Assembly (NCBI GenBank): GCA_910589305.1
Contig: CAJUTV010000002.1
Span: 186,001-250,000 of the forward strand
Reading direction: 5' to 3'
DNA length: 64,000 nt
Origin: an uncultured Lachnospira sp.
GTDB taxonomy: Bacteria; Bacillota; Clostridia; Lachnospirales; Lachnospiraceae
Of this stretch, positions 27,531 through 36,995 are shown one piece after another. Both the position numbers and the translations under genes were made by a program. How positions within the stretch are numbered: position 1 is the stretch's first letter; the number at the start of each line of letters is the position of its first letter. The notes beneath the pieces are model-generated. The model saw only the letters and a list, made by a program, of their open reading frames with translations, made no database searches and was not told the DNA's origin.

Positions 27531-28390
27531 CAAGAATTATATCCATATTAATTTATCTGCTGCTAGCTCCAATTATAGGAGGATTGCTTGATGGAATTGA
27601 CCGTAAGATTTCAGCCAGAATGCAGGGCAGAATTGGACCTCCATTGTTACAGCCGTTTTATGATGTGAGAAAGTTATTACATAAGCAAAAGATTTCTGTC
27701 AATAAATCACAGTCTTTTTTGATATTGTGTTTTTGCATTACACAAATTTTTACAGGTTGTCTTTTTTTTGCAGGTTCTGATATATTGTTTTGCTTTTTTA
27801 TTCTCTCTACAGGTGCCACATTTTTAGTGTTTGCTTCTGCGATAACAAGTTCGCCTTACAGTACAATGGGCGCTTCAAGAGAGCTGTTTCAAATGATGGT
27901 TTATGAACCAGCCGTTTTACTTGCATGTGTTGGTCTATATCTTGCGACAGGTTCTTTTAATGTAAATGAAATTATACAAAAACATGTAAGTGCTATTTTG
28001 TTTTTGCCGGGCTTTTTTATTGCCTATGTGTTTATTCTTACCATTAAGATGAGAAAGTCGCCATTTGATTTTAGTACATCACATCATCCGCACCAAGAAC
28101 TTGTAAAAGGTATTACAACAGAGATGGGTGCAACGAATCTTGCGATATATTCTATTACAGAATGGTATGAAAATGTATTTTTACTCGGTGTGGTTGGTAT
28201 TTTTATTGTCAATGAAAATCCTTTGAGTTATTTGTTTGCTGTGATTGTTATACTTGCCGTATGCTTTTTAGAGACATTGATTGATAATACATGTGCCAGA
28301 GTAAAATGGGATACGATGTTAAAATCAACATGGCTTGTAACATTATTGGCAGCAGGCGTGAATTTGATGGTACTGATGTTGGGAAGATAA
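27527..28390 (+). CDS. echB: Ech hydrogenase membrane subunit (NuoH type)
   Basis: 287 aa, about eight membrane helices. NuoH/HycD features: DGIDRKISARMQGRIGPPLLQPFYDVRKLL at the first loop (characteristic R-x-Q-x-R-x-GP) and RKSPFDFSTSHHPHQELVKG in the cytoplasmic loop that contacts the hydrogenase arm. It anchors the soluble subunits and forms part of the proton path. The start codon overlaps the echA stop, with GGAGG before it, implying translational coupling. Confidence 0.94.
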   Translation: MTRIISILIYLLLAPIIGGLLDGIDRKISARMQGRIGPPLLQPFYDVRKLLHKQKISVNKSQSFLILCFCITQIFTGCLFFAGSDILFCFFILSTGATFLVFASAITSSPYSTMGASRELFQMMVYEPAVLLACVGLYLATGSFNVNEIIQKHVSAILFLPGFFIAYVFILTIKMRKSPFDFSTSHHPHQELVKGITTEMGATNLAIYSITEWYENVFLLGVVGIFIVNENPLSYLFAVIVILAVCFLETLIDNTCARVKWDTMLKSTWLVTLLAAGVNLMVLMLGR

Positions 28391-28445
28391 AAAATAGTTG
28401 CATAGCAACAAAAAAGGTTCTTATAAATATTAGAAAGGGTTAATT

Positions 28446-28898
28446 ATGGCAAATGTTAAGAAGTCACCATGGCTGTTGCATTATGATGGTTCAAGCTGCA
28501 ATGGCTGTGATATAGAAGTTTTGGCCTGCCTTACTCCGGTTTATGATGTTGAGCGGTTTGGCATTGTAAATACAGGTGACCCCATGCAGGCAGATATCTT
28601 GTTGATAACAGGAGGCATCAATTATCAGAATCAATCCATAGTAAAGCAGATATATGACCAGATGCCAAGACCAAAAGTGGTGGTTGCAGTAGGTATTTGT
28701 GCATGTACGGGTGGAGTGTTTAAGGAGTGCTATAATATTTTAGGCGGTGCGGATACCGTTATACCAGTAGATATCTATGTACCAGGCTGTGCAGCGAGAC
28801 CGCAGGCTATTATTGACGGCGTTATAAAGGCTGTTGAGCTGTTTCAGCAACGCTCCGATGACCATGATGCTCTTGAAAAAAGAAAGAGAAAGATGTAG
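28446..28898 (+). CDS. echC: Ech hydrogenase small subunit (NuoB type, [4Fe-4S])
   Basis: 150 aa. FeS ligands: SSCNGCDIEVLACLTP gives the CxxC pair, GICACTGGVF the third and VPGCAARPQ the fourth cysteine of the proximal [4Fe-4S] cluster, the pattern of NuoB and energy-converting hydrogenase small subunits. It passes electrons from the ferredoxin-like subunit to the NiFe site. AGAAAGGG precedes the ATG. The Lys/Arg-rich tail overlaps no other gene once the echD start is set at 28927. Confidence 0.95.
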   Translation: MANVKKSPWLLHYDGSSCNGCDIEVLACLTPVYDVERFGIVNTGDPMQADILLITGGINYQNQSIVKQIYDQMPRPKVVVAVGICACTGGVFKECYNILGGADTVIPVDIYVPGCAARPQAIIDGVIKAVELFQQRSDDHDALEKRKRKM

Positions 28899-28926
28899 CG
28901 TAAAACGCTTTAGAATGGAGGAAAAA

Positions 28927-29295
28927 ATGTCTGAAGTAATATGTCCAGATAATGTGCTTATTGAAATTGAAGCTGACAGGATTCTTGATACTGTTATGGA
29001 GATGAAAAATAAAGGACTGCGCTTGTCACAGGCATGTGCAGCTTATGTAAATGATAAATATGAGCTGAGTTATTCGTTTGCCAATGAAGATACATATGAA
29101 TATACAACGCTGAGAGTAATAATTGATAAAGAGACAGAAATTTGCAGTATTACAGAATTTTATCCGTATGCTTTTCTCTATGAAAATGAAATGAAAGAAC
29201 TTTTTGGTGTAAATATTAAAATGATTAATGTTGATTATCATAATAAATTGTATCGTATTGAGGCAGAGACACCATTTTTAAAGAAGGGGGTGTAA
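28927..29295 (+). CDS. echD: Ech hydrogenase subunit (NuoC type)
   Basis: 122 aa. A short NuoC-like subunit: the C-terminal EFYPYAFLYENEMKELFGVNI contains the E-R/K-E-x-x-(D/E)-(L/M)-(F/Y)-G-type motif of the 30-kDa subunit family, which binds the large subunit. The true start is ATG 28927, with GGAGG 6 bases upstream; the longer frame opening inside echC at 28834 is out of place. Shorter than NuoC, as expected for Ech. Confidence 0.9.
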   Translation: MSEVICPDNVLIEIEADRILDTVMEMKNKGLRLSQACAAYVNDKYELSYSFANEDTYEYTTLRVIIDKETEICSITEFYPYAFLYENEMKELFGVNIKMINVDYHNKLYRIEAETPFLKKGV

Positions 29296-29298
29296 GAA

Positions 29299-30378
29299 TT
29301 GGGAAAGACAAGTATCATTCCATTTGGACCACAACATCCAGTGCTTCCAGAGCCAATACATTTAGATTTAGTGATTGAAGATGAGAAAGTTATTGAGGCA
29401 ATCCCTTCGATTGGCTTTGTACATCGAGGTTTAGAAAGTTTAGTTGATAAAAAAGATTTTAATGAGATGACGTATGTGGTGGAAAGAACATGCGGAATAT
29501 GCAGTTTTATGCACGGGATGGGTTATTGTGAGAGTGTTGAGCATATTATGGATATCGAAGTTCCATCGAGAGGTCGGTTTTTACGTACCATCTGGTGTGA
29601 GATGTCAAGGCTGCACAGTCATTTATTGTGGCTTGGTTTGCTTGCAGATGGTTTTGGATTTGAGAGTCTGTTTTATGAATGTTGGAGAATGAGAGAGAAA
29701 ATTCTTGATTTGTTTGAGATGACAACAGGCGGAAGATGTATTTTTTCCGTCAATAAAATCGGCGGCGTTCTCAAAGATATTGAAGATGATATGATAAAGA
29801 CGATTCTTAGCGTGTTAAACGATATGGAAAAGGAAATCAATACCATCAAAAAAACATTTTTGCTTGATTATACGGTTGAGAGCCGATTAAAAGAGGTCGG
29901 ATGTTTATCAAAACAACAAGCGCATGACTTAGGATGTGCAGGACCGTTTGCAAGGGCAAGCGGTGTCCGTATGGATATGAGAAAACGCGGTTATGCAGCT
30001 TATGCAGAAATTGACTTTGAACCGATTACAAGTAATATTGGGGACAGTTATGCTCGATGTGAATGCCGAATTGAAGAGCTGACACAATCGATTGATATTA
30101 TAAGACAAGCGGCAGCAAAGATGACACAGGGTGAAATTGCTGTTATGGCAAAAGGAAATCCAAAGGGTGAATATTTTATGCGAGTAGAACAGCCAAGAGG
30201 AGAAGCTATTTACTATGTAAAAGCAAATGGAACAAAATTCCTTGACCGTATGAGGGTTCGTACACCGACTTTTGCCAATTTGCCAGGTATGTTGGAAGCA
30301 ATTAAAGGAGCACAGCTTGCAGATGTTCCGCTTCTTATATTGACGATTGACCCATGTATTAGCTGTACAGAACGCTGA
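29299..30378 (+). CDS. echE: Ech hydrogenase catalytic large subunit ([NiFe], NuoD type)
   Basis: 359 aa. The nickel ligands are intact: N-terminal VERTCGICSFMHG gives CGIC and the C-terminal TIDPCISCTER gives DPCxxC. The protein ends four residues after the last Cys, so unlike most NiFe hydrogenases there is no tail to be cut, in line with other Ech enzymes, and no maturation protease lies nearby. The start is TTG at 29299, with AAGGGGG 8 bases before it and the family's usual opening GKTSIIPFGPQHPVLPEP. It reduces protons with ferredoxin electrons, or the reverse. Confidence 0.95.
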   Translation: MGKTSIIPFGPQHPVLPEPIHLDLVIEDEKVIEAIPSIGFVHRGLESLVDKKDFNEMTYVVERTCGICSFMHGMGYCESVEHIMDIEVPSRGRFLRTIWCEMSRLHSHLLWLGLLADGFGFESLFYECWRMREKILDLFEMTTGGRCIFSVNKIGGVLKDIEDDMIKTILSVLNDMEKEINTIKKTFLLDYTVESRLKEVGCLSKQQAHDLGCAGPFARASGVRMDMRKRGYAAYAEIDFEPITSNIGDSYARCECRIEELTQSIDIIRQAAAKMTQGEIAVMAKGNPKGEYFMRVEQPRGEAIYYVKANGTKFLDRMRVRTPTFANLPGMLEAIKGAQLADVPLLILTIDPCISCTER

Positions 30379-30484
30379 TTTTGTACAATATATAAATGAG
30401 GCAATAAAAGATATTGTTAAGCAATTAAAATAATAGATTTGATTGTGATAGAATGATTACAATTTTGTAGAATTGGAGAGTTTC

Positions 30485-30892
30485 ATGGCGAAGATAATGA
30501 ATTTTACAGGTACCATGCTTAAGAATCTGTTTTCTAAGCCTGTTACCAAAAACTATCCCGCACAACCAGCTGTTTATCCTGAACGGAGCAGAGGACATGT
30601 TGAGATTGATATTGAAAGCTGTATAACATGTGGGATATGTAAGATGAGTTGTCCTTCAGGGGCAATTCAAGTAGACAAAGCGGCAGGTACATGGACAATT
30701 AACCGGTTTGACTGTGTTCAGTGCGGATATTGTGCTGTGAAATGTCCTAAAAAATGTTTAAGTATTGTTCCTGGTTATCAGGAACCAATGGGATTAAAAA
30801 CAGAAGATGTATATACAAGGTCACAACCTTATAAGCCGCCAAAACCAGCAGCAAAACCAACAATAAAACCAGAAACGAAGCAGGAGGGATGA
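30485..30892 (+). CDS. echF: Ech hydrogenase polyferredoxin subunit (NuoI type)
   Basis: 135 aa. Two [4Fe-4S] motifs: CITCGICKMSCP and CVQCGYCAVKCP, each CxxCxxCxxxCP. It accepts electrons from soluble ferredoxin and passes them to the small subunit. The Pro/Lys-rich C-terminal tail (KPPKPAAKPTIKP) is disordered and common in EchF. ATG 30485 follows GGAGAG. A 106-base gap separates it from echE, longer than between the other ech genes, with no clear promoter or terminator. Confidence 0.93.
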   Translation: MAKIMNFTGTMLKNLFSKPVTKNYPAQPAVYPERSRGHVEIDIESCITCGICKMSCPSGAIQVDKAAGTWTINRFDCVQCGYCAVKCPKKCLSIVPGYQEPMGLKTEDVYTRSQPYKPPKPAAKPTIKPETKQEG

Positions 30893-30897
30893 TTGTT

Positions 30898-31239
30898 ATG
30901 CACGAATATCATGGTGCTGTGGAAATTATTGAACATGCAGAGGAAGAAGCAAAGGCTTTAGGACATACAAAAGTAACAAAAATTAATCTTGTAATTGGAG
31001 AAAGTTCAGGCTATTCTTTTGAAGCAGTTAAGAAATACTTTGATGAAGTATCGCCGAATACAATGTGTGAAGGCGCTGAAATTACAGTGAGAACAACAAA
31101 AACTATGCTTCGCTGTCCAAGTTGTAACGAATTATTTGTCAAGAAGCCGCTTATGTATGAATGTCCGCATTGCGGGACACCCGGCGAGCCAACAGATGCA
31201 GGCAGGGAGATGGCTATTGATAGTATAGAATCTGAATGA
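30898..31239 (+). CDS. hypA: Hydrogenase nickel insertion protein HypA
   Basis: 113 aa. It begins MHE, which gives the N-terminal nickel ligand His2; the zinc site is CPSC and CPHC near residues 73-97. It delivers Ni to the large subunit, normally with the GTPase HypB. ATG 30898 is chosen since HypA proteins start with MHE and AGGAGGG lies 9 bases upstream; three codons earlier there is another start. It begins 5 bases after echF, so Ni insertion is co-expressed with the enzyme. No hypB is found in this window. Confidence 0.93.
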   Translation: MHEYHGAVEIIEHAEEEAKALGHTKVTKINLVIGESSGYSFEAVKKYFDEVSPNTMCEGAEITVRTTKTMLRCPSCNELFVKKPLMYECPHCGTPGEPTDAGREMAIDSIESE

Positions 31240-31251
31240 GGTTGAGTGCTT

Positions 31252-32862
31252 ATGAAGGATTGCTATACAGAAGGAATATATTGTGAAGATAAAGAATTTG
31301 CTTTATCGGACAGCAATCAAATTGCTATTGCCGAAGTGCTAAATAAAAATAGTGCTGTTGGCGTAGTGGGCGGTTATTATGATGTTGGACTGCCTATTAA
31401 ATTTATTAGCCTATTTATGATTTCTACATTAGGATATGAAAGTTTTTATCATTATTATAAAGAGACAGGATATCAACTGTTAAGTATTATCTATAGTGAA
31501 GACAAGCCGTATTTTGAGAGAGAGACTTTTGCTAGTGTATCTGATTCAAGAACATATCGCCTTGTAAAAAAAGATGGAGAAACACTGTGGGTTAAAGAGA
31601 TTAAGGTGGACACAGTAGACTCTTCTGGAAGACCTATGTGGATTTTATCATTAAATGATGTCAATGACTTTTGTGAACGAGAAGAAAAATTGATGCGCGT
31701 CAGCGCGGCAAAATCAGAATTTTTAGCCAGTATGAGCCATGATATCCGAACACCGCTGAATGTGATTATGGGTATGACGGCATTGGCTGAAAGTTCAATT
31801 TATGAACCGAGCTATGTAGCAGACTGTTTATCGAATATTACCATTGCAGTCAATCATTTGCTTGCACTAATTGATGAAGTACTTGATATTAAAAAGCTTG
31901 AATCAGGTGTACAAGCTTTACATGAAACTCCTTTTTTATTGTCAGAAGTGTGCGACAATCTTATGATGATGAGCAAATTTGATATTGCTTCAAAGAGGCA
32001 TACGCTGCATTTTGATATGAAAAATGTGGTACATAAGCGTTTAATTGGCAATCAAAGCCGGCTTCAGCAGGTTTTTATGAATTTGCTTAGCAATGCTGTA
32101 AAATATACACCAGATGGCGGAACAATTACAGTGACAATTATAGAAAAGCCTGTTCGTACATCGAATTTAGCATATTTTGAATATGTGGTAGAAGATAATG
32201 GTATAGGCATGTCAAAAGAATTTATCCAACATATATTTGAGCCATTTGTGCGAGAAAATGATGCGTATGTTACAAAACGTCAAGGTACAGGGCTTGGCAT
32301 GGTTATTGCACGAAATATTGTGCAAATGATGAATGGTGATATAAAAGTGGAGAGCAAAAAAGGAGTTGGCTCTCGCATTACAGCACATTTTTATATTAAA
32401 TGTCAAGATAAAAATATGACTGATGGTATATTAAATAAAAATGAAAAGCAAGAGCCATCTATTATTAAGATGAAGACGTTTGAGGGAATGCGATTGCTTT
32501 TGGCAGAAGATAATAAGCTTAATGAACGAATTGCCGTAGAGATTTTAAAATCGTTTGGATTTTATGTGGATTCAGTCAATGATGGAAAAAAGCTTGTGGA
32601 TATGGCTTTAAAATCACAAAAAAACTATTATGATGTTATTCTTATGGATATTAAGATGCCTGTTATGGATGGCTATGAGGCAACACATTTACTGCGTTTA
32701 AGCAATAGATTAGACTTGCAAACAATTCCTATTATAGCGATGACTGCAAATGTGTTTTCTTCTGATGTTGACACTGCTTTAGCAGCAGGAATGAATGAGC
32801 ATGTCACAAAGCCAATTGATTGGAATCATATGTTTAAGGTGCTGCAAAAAATATTGAAATAA
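31252..32862 (+). CDS. Soluble PAS-containing hybrid histidine kinase
   Basis: 536 aa, with no membrane helix, so cytoplasmic. Residues about 20-140 are PAS-like (GVVGGYYDVGLPIKFISLF, then a KKDGETLWVKEI strand). HisKA has FLASMSHDIRTPLN with the phosphorylated His; HATPase_c has LLSNAVKYTPDGG, EDNGIGM and GTGLGM. A C-terminal receiver (from about residue 410) has LLAEDNKLN, phospho-acceptor Asp in VILMDIKMPVMDG, and the Lys in VTKPID. There is no DNA-binding output, so it relays to another protein. It is 12 bases after hypA and precedes a terminator, so it is likely the last gene of the ech-hypA operon; a link to hydrogenase control is inference. Confidence 0.9.
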   Translation: MKDCYTEGIYCEDKEFALSDSNQIAIAEVLNKNSAVGVVGGYYDVGLPIKFISLFMISTLGYESFYHYYKETGYQLLSIIYSEDKPYFERETFASVSDSRTYRLVKKDGETLWVKEIKVDTVDSSGRPMWILSLNDVNDFCEREEKLMRVSAAKSEFLASMSHDIRTPLNVIMGMTALAESSIYEPSYVADCLSNITIAVNHLLALIDEVLDIKKLESGVQALHETPFLLSEVCDNLMMMSKFDIASKRHTLHFDMKNVVHKRLIGNQSRLQQVFMNLLSNAVKYTPDGGTITVTIIEKPVRTSNLAYFEYVVEDNGIGMSKEFIQHIFEPFVRENDAYVTKRQGTGLGMVIARNIVQMMNGDIKVESKKGVGSRITAHFYIKCQDKNMTDGILNKNEKQEPSIIKMKTFEGMRLLLAEDNKLNERIAVEILKSFGFYVDSVNDGKKLVDMALKSQKNYYDVILMDIKMPVMDGYEATHLLRLSNRLDLQTIPIIAMTANVFSSDVDTALAAGMNEHVTKPIDWNHMFKVLQKILK

Positions 32863-32890
32863 TTGTTGTTTATTAGAAAATATAAAATAA

Positions 32891-32945
32891 AAGAGTATGT
32901 CTGTAGGCGTTGTTTATCAAATGGCTTTTTGGCATACTTTTTTGT
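32891..32945 (+). terminator. Terminator after the hybrid kinase gene
   Basis: AAGAGTATG (32891-32899) pairs with CATACTTTT (32933-32941, one G-U), and the T-run continues. It separates the ech-hypA-kinase unit from hypF. Confidence 0.7.
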
Positions 32946-32989
32946 ATTATTATATTTTATTGGTAAGCTTATTATACAAAAAATTATCT

Positions 32990-33018
32990 TTGCCATTTTG
33001 GCTATTTTTCGTTATAAT
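32990..33018 (+). promoter_or_regulatory. Putative promoter of the hypFCDE unit
   Basis: TTGCCA (32990-32995), 17-base spacer, TATAAT (33013-33018), between the terminator and hypF. Confidence 0.55.
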
Positions 33019-33142
33019 ATATTGGATATTAGAAAATTGCACATAAATATATGATAAATAGAATGAAATTTATAGTTATATTGATGTCATTAAAAAAAAG
33101 AGTACATATGTGAAAGTGCTTTATTGCAATTTTGAGGAAATT

Positions 33143-35452
33143 ATGGATTATTTTAAAATAAATATTACAGTGTATGGTCTGGTACAGGGTATTGGTTACA
33201 GACCTTTTGTGGCAGAACTTGCAGAACGATTACATCTTGTTGGTGAAGTCAGAAATTGTGGGGGAATTGTTCAAATCGTTGCAGAGGGTGAAAGTGATGA
33301 ATTAAACCAGTTTATACACTGTTTAAAAACAACTTGTCCGCAGGGTGGCTTTGTAAGAGATGTTCAAATAGAAGCCATTGAATCGTTGGACAAAAAACAT
33401 TTTTTGAACTTTCGTATTGTGGCAAGCAAAGAGAACTCTTTTAATGGAATTTATCTGCCTCCTGATTTGCCTACATGTCCACAGTGTGAAGCAGAGTTAT
33501 ATAATGCAAAAAATAGGCGGTTTCGATATCCATTTATTAGTTGTGTCGCATGTGGTCCAAGATATAGTATAATAAATCGAATCCCTTATGACAGGGAAAC
33601 AACAACAATGGATATGTTTGCAATGTGTGATTCCTGTAATAATGAATATACAAAACATGGTGACAGACGTCGCCATGCGCAGACAATTGCTTGTCACGAT
33701 TGTGGTCCGCAGCTTCGTTTAATGGATAAAAATGGTATGGTCTTTTATGGTGAAGAAGCACTACAAGAGGCAATTCTGGCAATAAAGGAAGGCAAAATTG
33801 TTGCAGTAAAAGATATTGGCGGATTTCATTTTGCTATTCAATTAGACAAAAAAAAGACTATCAAAAGGCTGCGTGATTTTAAAAATCGTGATAGCAAGCC
33901 ATTTGCTGTAATGTTTCGCGATATTGAAAGTATAAAACAATATGCCTATATCTCAAAAAAAGAAGAGGAATTATTATTGTCTGCACCGCGTCCCATTGTG
34001 CTTTTACAAAAAAAGTATAATCATTTTTATGAGGGTATATGTGATGAGCAATTATATATTGGGGCTATGCTGCCTTGTAATCCCTTGCAGATGCTTTTGA
34101 CCGATGCTTGCGGTGCTTTGATTATGACAAGTGGAAATAAAGATAAAGAACCGATTATTATTGATGATGAGCCGATGGAGGCATTGATGAAGTCAGGGTG
34201 TCCAGATATGGTGCTTACACATGACCGAAAGATTGTAACACCATTAGAAGACTCAATTCTTCAAGTGACTACATGTTCAGATGGAACGCCTTTGGTTCAA
34301 ATGATTCGCCGTAGCAGAGGATATGTCCCAGAACCCATTGTTATAAATACCACACCTCAAAAAGAAATGATTGTAGCAGGCGGTGATTTAAAAGCTTGTT
34401 TTGCTCTTGTAAAAAAATCAAATGTATATATGGGTGGACATTTTGGGCAATTAGAGGATTACAGAGCATTAAAAGCATGGCATATGGCAGCGGGACATAT
34501 GGTAAAATTAATAGGATTAAAGCCGCAGTTAATTGTTGGAGATAAACATCCTAACTATACATCTGCTCAAGATGCAGATATATGTTTTTTTCATCATCAT
34601 GCACATGTAGCATCGGTTATTGCTGAACATCATCTTTCAGGGAAGGTATTGGGTTTAGCATTTGACGGCACAGGGTATGGTGAGGATAAAACGATATGGG
34701 GCAGCGAGTTTTTGTCTTGTTTTCAGGATACATTTGAGCGTGTAGGACACCTTATGCCAGTGATGATGACAGGAGGTGATATGGCTGCAAAAAATGCTGC
34801 TATATCACTTGCTGCATATGTCAATATGGCATATAATAGAGGACTTTTAGATGAAAGCGTTTGGAAATTATCCTGTTTTCGCCGTCAAGATATAAAATTA
34901 GTAAAAGCAGCATTAAATAACAATATGAACACTATAAAAACAACATCAATGGGGAGGTTTTTTGATGCGGTATGCGCACTTTTAGATATTCACTATGACA
35001 ATGACTATGAAGGGCAGTGTGCTTGTTATCTTGAAGCAGCAGCACAGCGTGCAATGATGAGAAAAATGTATGTATCCAATCTTGATTTTGAAGGCAAGAC
35101 GCTTGAGTTTAAAATTCATTGTTACAATGAAAAATATATAATAGATGGTGTGCAGTTTATAGCGGATTTATATAAGGCAAAACAAGCAGGGATTTTAAAA
35201 GAAAAATTGGCACTTGCCTTTCATTTAGCTTTATGTGATGCCTGTGTTAAAATTTGTATGTCCTATTGTAATAATAACAATGTGAATCAAGTTGTCCTAT
35301 CAGGAGGAACTTTTTATAATAAAATATTATTAAAAAATATATATGAAAAATTATCAAACAATCATATACAGGTTTATATTAATGAGAAGGTTCCTTGTGG
35401 TGACGGCGGACTTGCATTAGGACAGGCATATCTTGCTTCATTGTTACCATAG
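33143..35452 (+). CDS. hypF: Carbamoyltransferase HypF
   Basis: 769 aa, full length. Domains in order: acylphosphatase (VYGLVQGIGYRPFVAELAE, residues about 6-90); two C4 zinc fingers (CPQCEAEL...CVACGPRYSI and CDSCNNEY...CHDCGP); a YrdC-like domain (GKIVAVKDIGGFHFAIQ); and a Kae1-like domain (FFHHHAHVASVIAEH, LAFDGTGYGEDKTIWG). It makes the carbamoyl-adenylate that becomes the CN ligands of the NiFe site and passes it to HypE. ATG 33143 follows GAGGA; an upstream GTG at 33110 has no site. Confidence 0.96.
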   Translation: MDYFKINITVYGLVQGIGYRPFVAELAERLHLVGEVRNCGGIVQIVAEGESDELNQFIHCLKTTCPQGGFVRDVQIEAIESLDKKHFLNFRIVASKENSFNGIYLPPDLPTCPQCEAELYNAKNRRFRYPFISCVACGPRYSIINRIPYDRETTTMDMFAMCDSCNNEYTKHGDRRRHAQTIACHDCGPQLRLMDKNGMVFYGEEALQEAILAIKEGKIVAVKDIGGFHFAIQLDKKKTIKRLRDFKNRDSKPFAVMFRDIESIKQYAYISKKEEELLLSAPRPIVLLQKKYNHFYEGICDEQLYIGAMLPCNPLQMLLTDACGALIMTSGNKDKEPIIIDDEPMEALMKSGCPDMVLTHDRKIVTPLEDSILQVTTCSDGTPLVQMIRRSRGYVPEPIVINTTPQKEMIVAGGDLKACFALVKKSNVYMGGHFGQLEDYRALKAWHMAAGHMVKLIGLKPQLIVGDKHPNYTSAQDADICFFHHHAHVASVIAEHHLSGKVLGLAFDGTGYGEDKTIWGSEFLSCFQDTFERVGHLMPVMMTGGDMAAKNAAISLAAYVNMAYNRGLLDESVWKLSCFRRQDIKLVKAALNNNMNTIKTTSMGRFFDAVCALLDIHYDNDYEGQCACYLEAAAQRAMMRKMYVSNLDFEGKTLEFKIHCYNEKYIIDGVQFIADLYKAKQAGILKEKLALAFHLALCDACVKICMSYCNNNNVNQVVLSGGTFYNKILLKNIYEKLSNNHIQVYINEKVPCGDGGLALGQAYLASLLP

Positions 35453-35592
35453 AAGCCGATGTTATGAATAAAAAGCAAGCCAATTACAAATATTCGTTTG
35501 ATTGAAGTATGAATATTTTTTTGTATATTAAAAAATTTGTTTATAAAATTTGTCCAAATGGACTTTTAGGAAGAATAGAATGGAGAAAAAAT

Positions 35593-35808
35593 ATGTGTGT
35601 TGCGTTGCCAGGTAAGGTAATCAAATTAAATGGCAGTGATGCAGTAATTGATTTTAATGGGAATCAATTAACAGCAAAAACAGGACTTGTAGAGATTGAA
35701 TTAGGCGATTATTGTCTTGTACATGCTGGCTGTATTTTGCAAAAGGTTGAGGCAGACGAGGCAAAAAAACTAGCTGCACTTATGGAGGAGATTGAAGCAT
35801 TTACATGA
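35593..35808 (+). CDS. hypC: Hydrogenase assembly chaperone HypC
   Basis: 71 aa. It starts MCVALPGKV; after Met removal Cys2 is the ligand that holds the Fe(CN)2CO group while it is moved from HypD to the large subunit. The GLVEIELGDYCLVHAGCILQKV segment is the OB-fold core of the family. ATG 35593 is certain because the family begins with MC, and GGAG lies 7 bases before; the frame is open for 28 codons upstream but those are not part of the protein. It overlaps hypD by 4 bases. Confidence 0.95.
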   Translation: MCVALPGKVIKLNGSDAVIDFNGNQLTAKTGLVEIELGDYCLVHAGCILQKVEADEAKKLAALMEEIEAFT

Positions 35809-36839
35809 TGGATTTATCAGTTATAAAAAAATATTTGCGTGAATATGACGCGTCGGATATCCATATTATGGAAGTATGCGGAAGTCATACAGCCGCTATT
35901 AGAAAATTAGGGATTCCAAGTTTGTTGTCTGAGCATATTCATTTGATTTCAGGACCAGGCTGTCCAGTCTGTGTAACGGCTTCTTCTTATATTGATAAGC
36001 TTTTACAGCTTGCAAGGGCAGGAAAATGTATTGTTACATTTGGCGATTTAATTCGAGTAATGGGAAGTACAAGCAGTTTAAGTATTGAGAAGGGGAGAGG
36101 TGCAAGGGTTGAGGTTGTATATTCTCCCTTTGACCTTGTAAAGATGGCAAAATCAGAGCCTGAAACAACATTTATATTTGCAGCTATTGGGTTTGAGACA
36201 ACAACACCTATTTATGCACTGCTGCTAGAGCAGCTACTTGCAGAAAATATAAATAATGTTCAATTGTTGACAGCGTTAAAAACGATGCCGCCTGTTATCG
36301 AACATTTGTGCGTGTTGGGTGCGCCAATCAATGGATTTTTGGCGCCTGGACATGTAAGTGTTGTCACAGGAAGTGATATTTTTCTTCCTATTGCTAAAAA
36401 ATATCATCTTCCTTTTGGTGTGTCTGGATTTTTGGGAGACGAGCTTCTTACAGCAATATATGGTATTGTCAAGGCTAAAGACAAAGGATGTGTTATGAAT
36501 TTTTATCCTTCTGTAGTTTGTGCAAAAGGAAATCAAAAAGCACAGGAATGTGTACAAAAATATTTTGTTAAGACGGATGCTGCTTGGCGGGGAATGGGTA
36601 TTATTTCCGATTCAGGACTAAAAATAAGAGAAGCGTATAGTATGTACGATGCGGGCAGTGCTGATTTGATGGAAGATAAAAAGAGCAATCAAGCTTGTCG
36701 GTGTGATGAGGTGCTAATGGGAACAATAGCGCCTACACAGTGTCCTTTATACAAAAAGGTATGCAATCCATTAAATCCGCAGGGTGCATGTATGGTTTCA
36801 TCAGAGGGAAGCTGTCATGCGTATTATACAAATGGATAA
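35805..36839 (+). CDS. hypD: Hydrogenase Fe-ligand assembly protein HypD
   Basis: 344 aa. Conserved: IMEVCGSHTAAI (Fe ligand Cys), LISGPGCPVCVTA (redox CxxC), FAAIGFETTTP, and CPLYKKVCNPLNPQGACMVSSEGSCHA with the C-terminal [4Fe-4S] cysteines. It builds the Fe(CN)2CO unit with HypC. Its ATG overlaps the hypC stop; a second ATG one codon later is equally possible. Length normal. Confidence 0.95.
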   Translation: MMDLSVIKKYLREYDASDIHIMEVCGSHTAAIRKLGIPSLLSEHIHLISGPGCPVCVTASSYIDKLLQLARAGKCIVTFGDLIRVMGSTSSLSIEKGRGARVEVVYSPFDLVKMAKSEPETTFIFAAIGFETTTPIYALLLEQLLAENINNVQLLTALKTMPPVIEHLCVLGAPINGFLAPGHVSVVTGSDIFLPIAKKYHLPFGVSGFLGDELLTAIYGIVKAKDKGCVMNFYPSVVCAKGNQKAQECVQKYFVKTDAAWRGMGIISDSGLKIREAYSMYDAGSADLMEDKKSNQACRCDEVLMGTIAPTQCPLYKKVCNPLNPQGACMVSSEGSCHAYYTNG

Positions 36840-36995
36840 ATAGTTTAACAATATTAGGAATATTTTTGTTTTTTAAGAGGAACTTCGATTTGCCTGTTAA
36901 AAAAATGCCACAGACAGCAATAAGATTAGAAGTAACCAATAAAGCAGATTGTAAATATGGACTTGACTTGAATTAATATAGAAATGGGGATTAAA

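Noticed and set aside
36740..36976. Open frame across the end of hypD and the gap before hypE
   Set aside because: It overlaps the conserved C-terminal cysteines of HypD in another frame and shows no recognisable domain.
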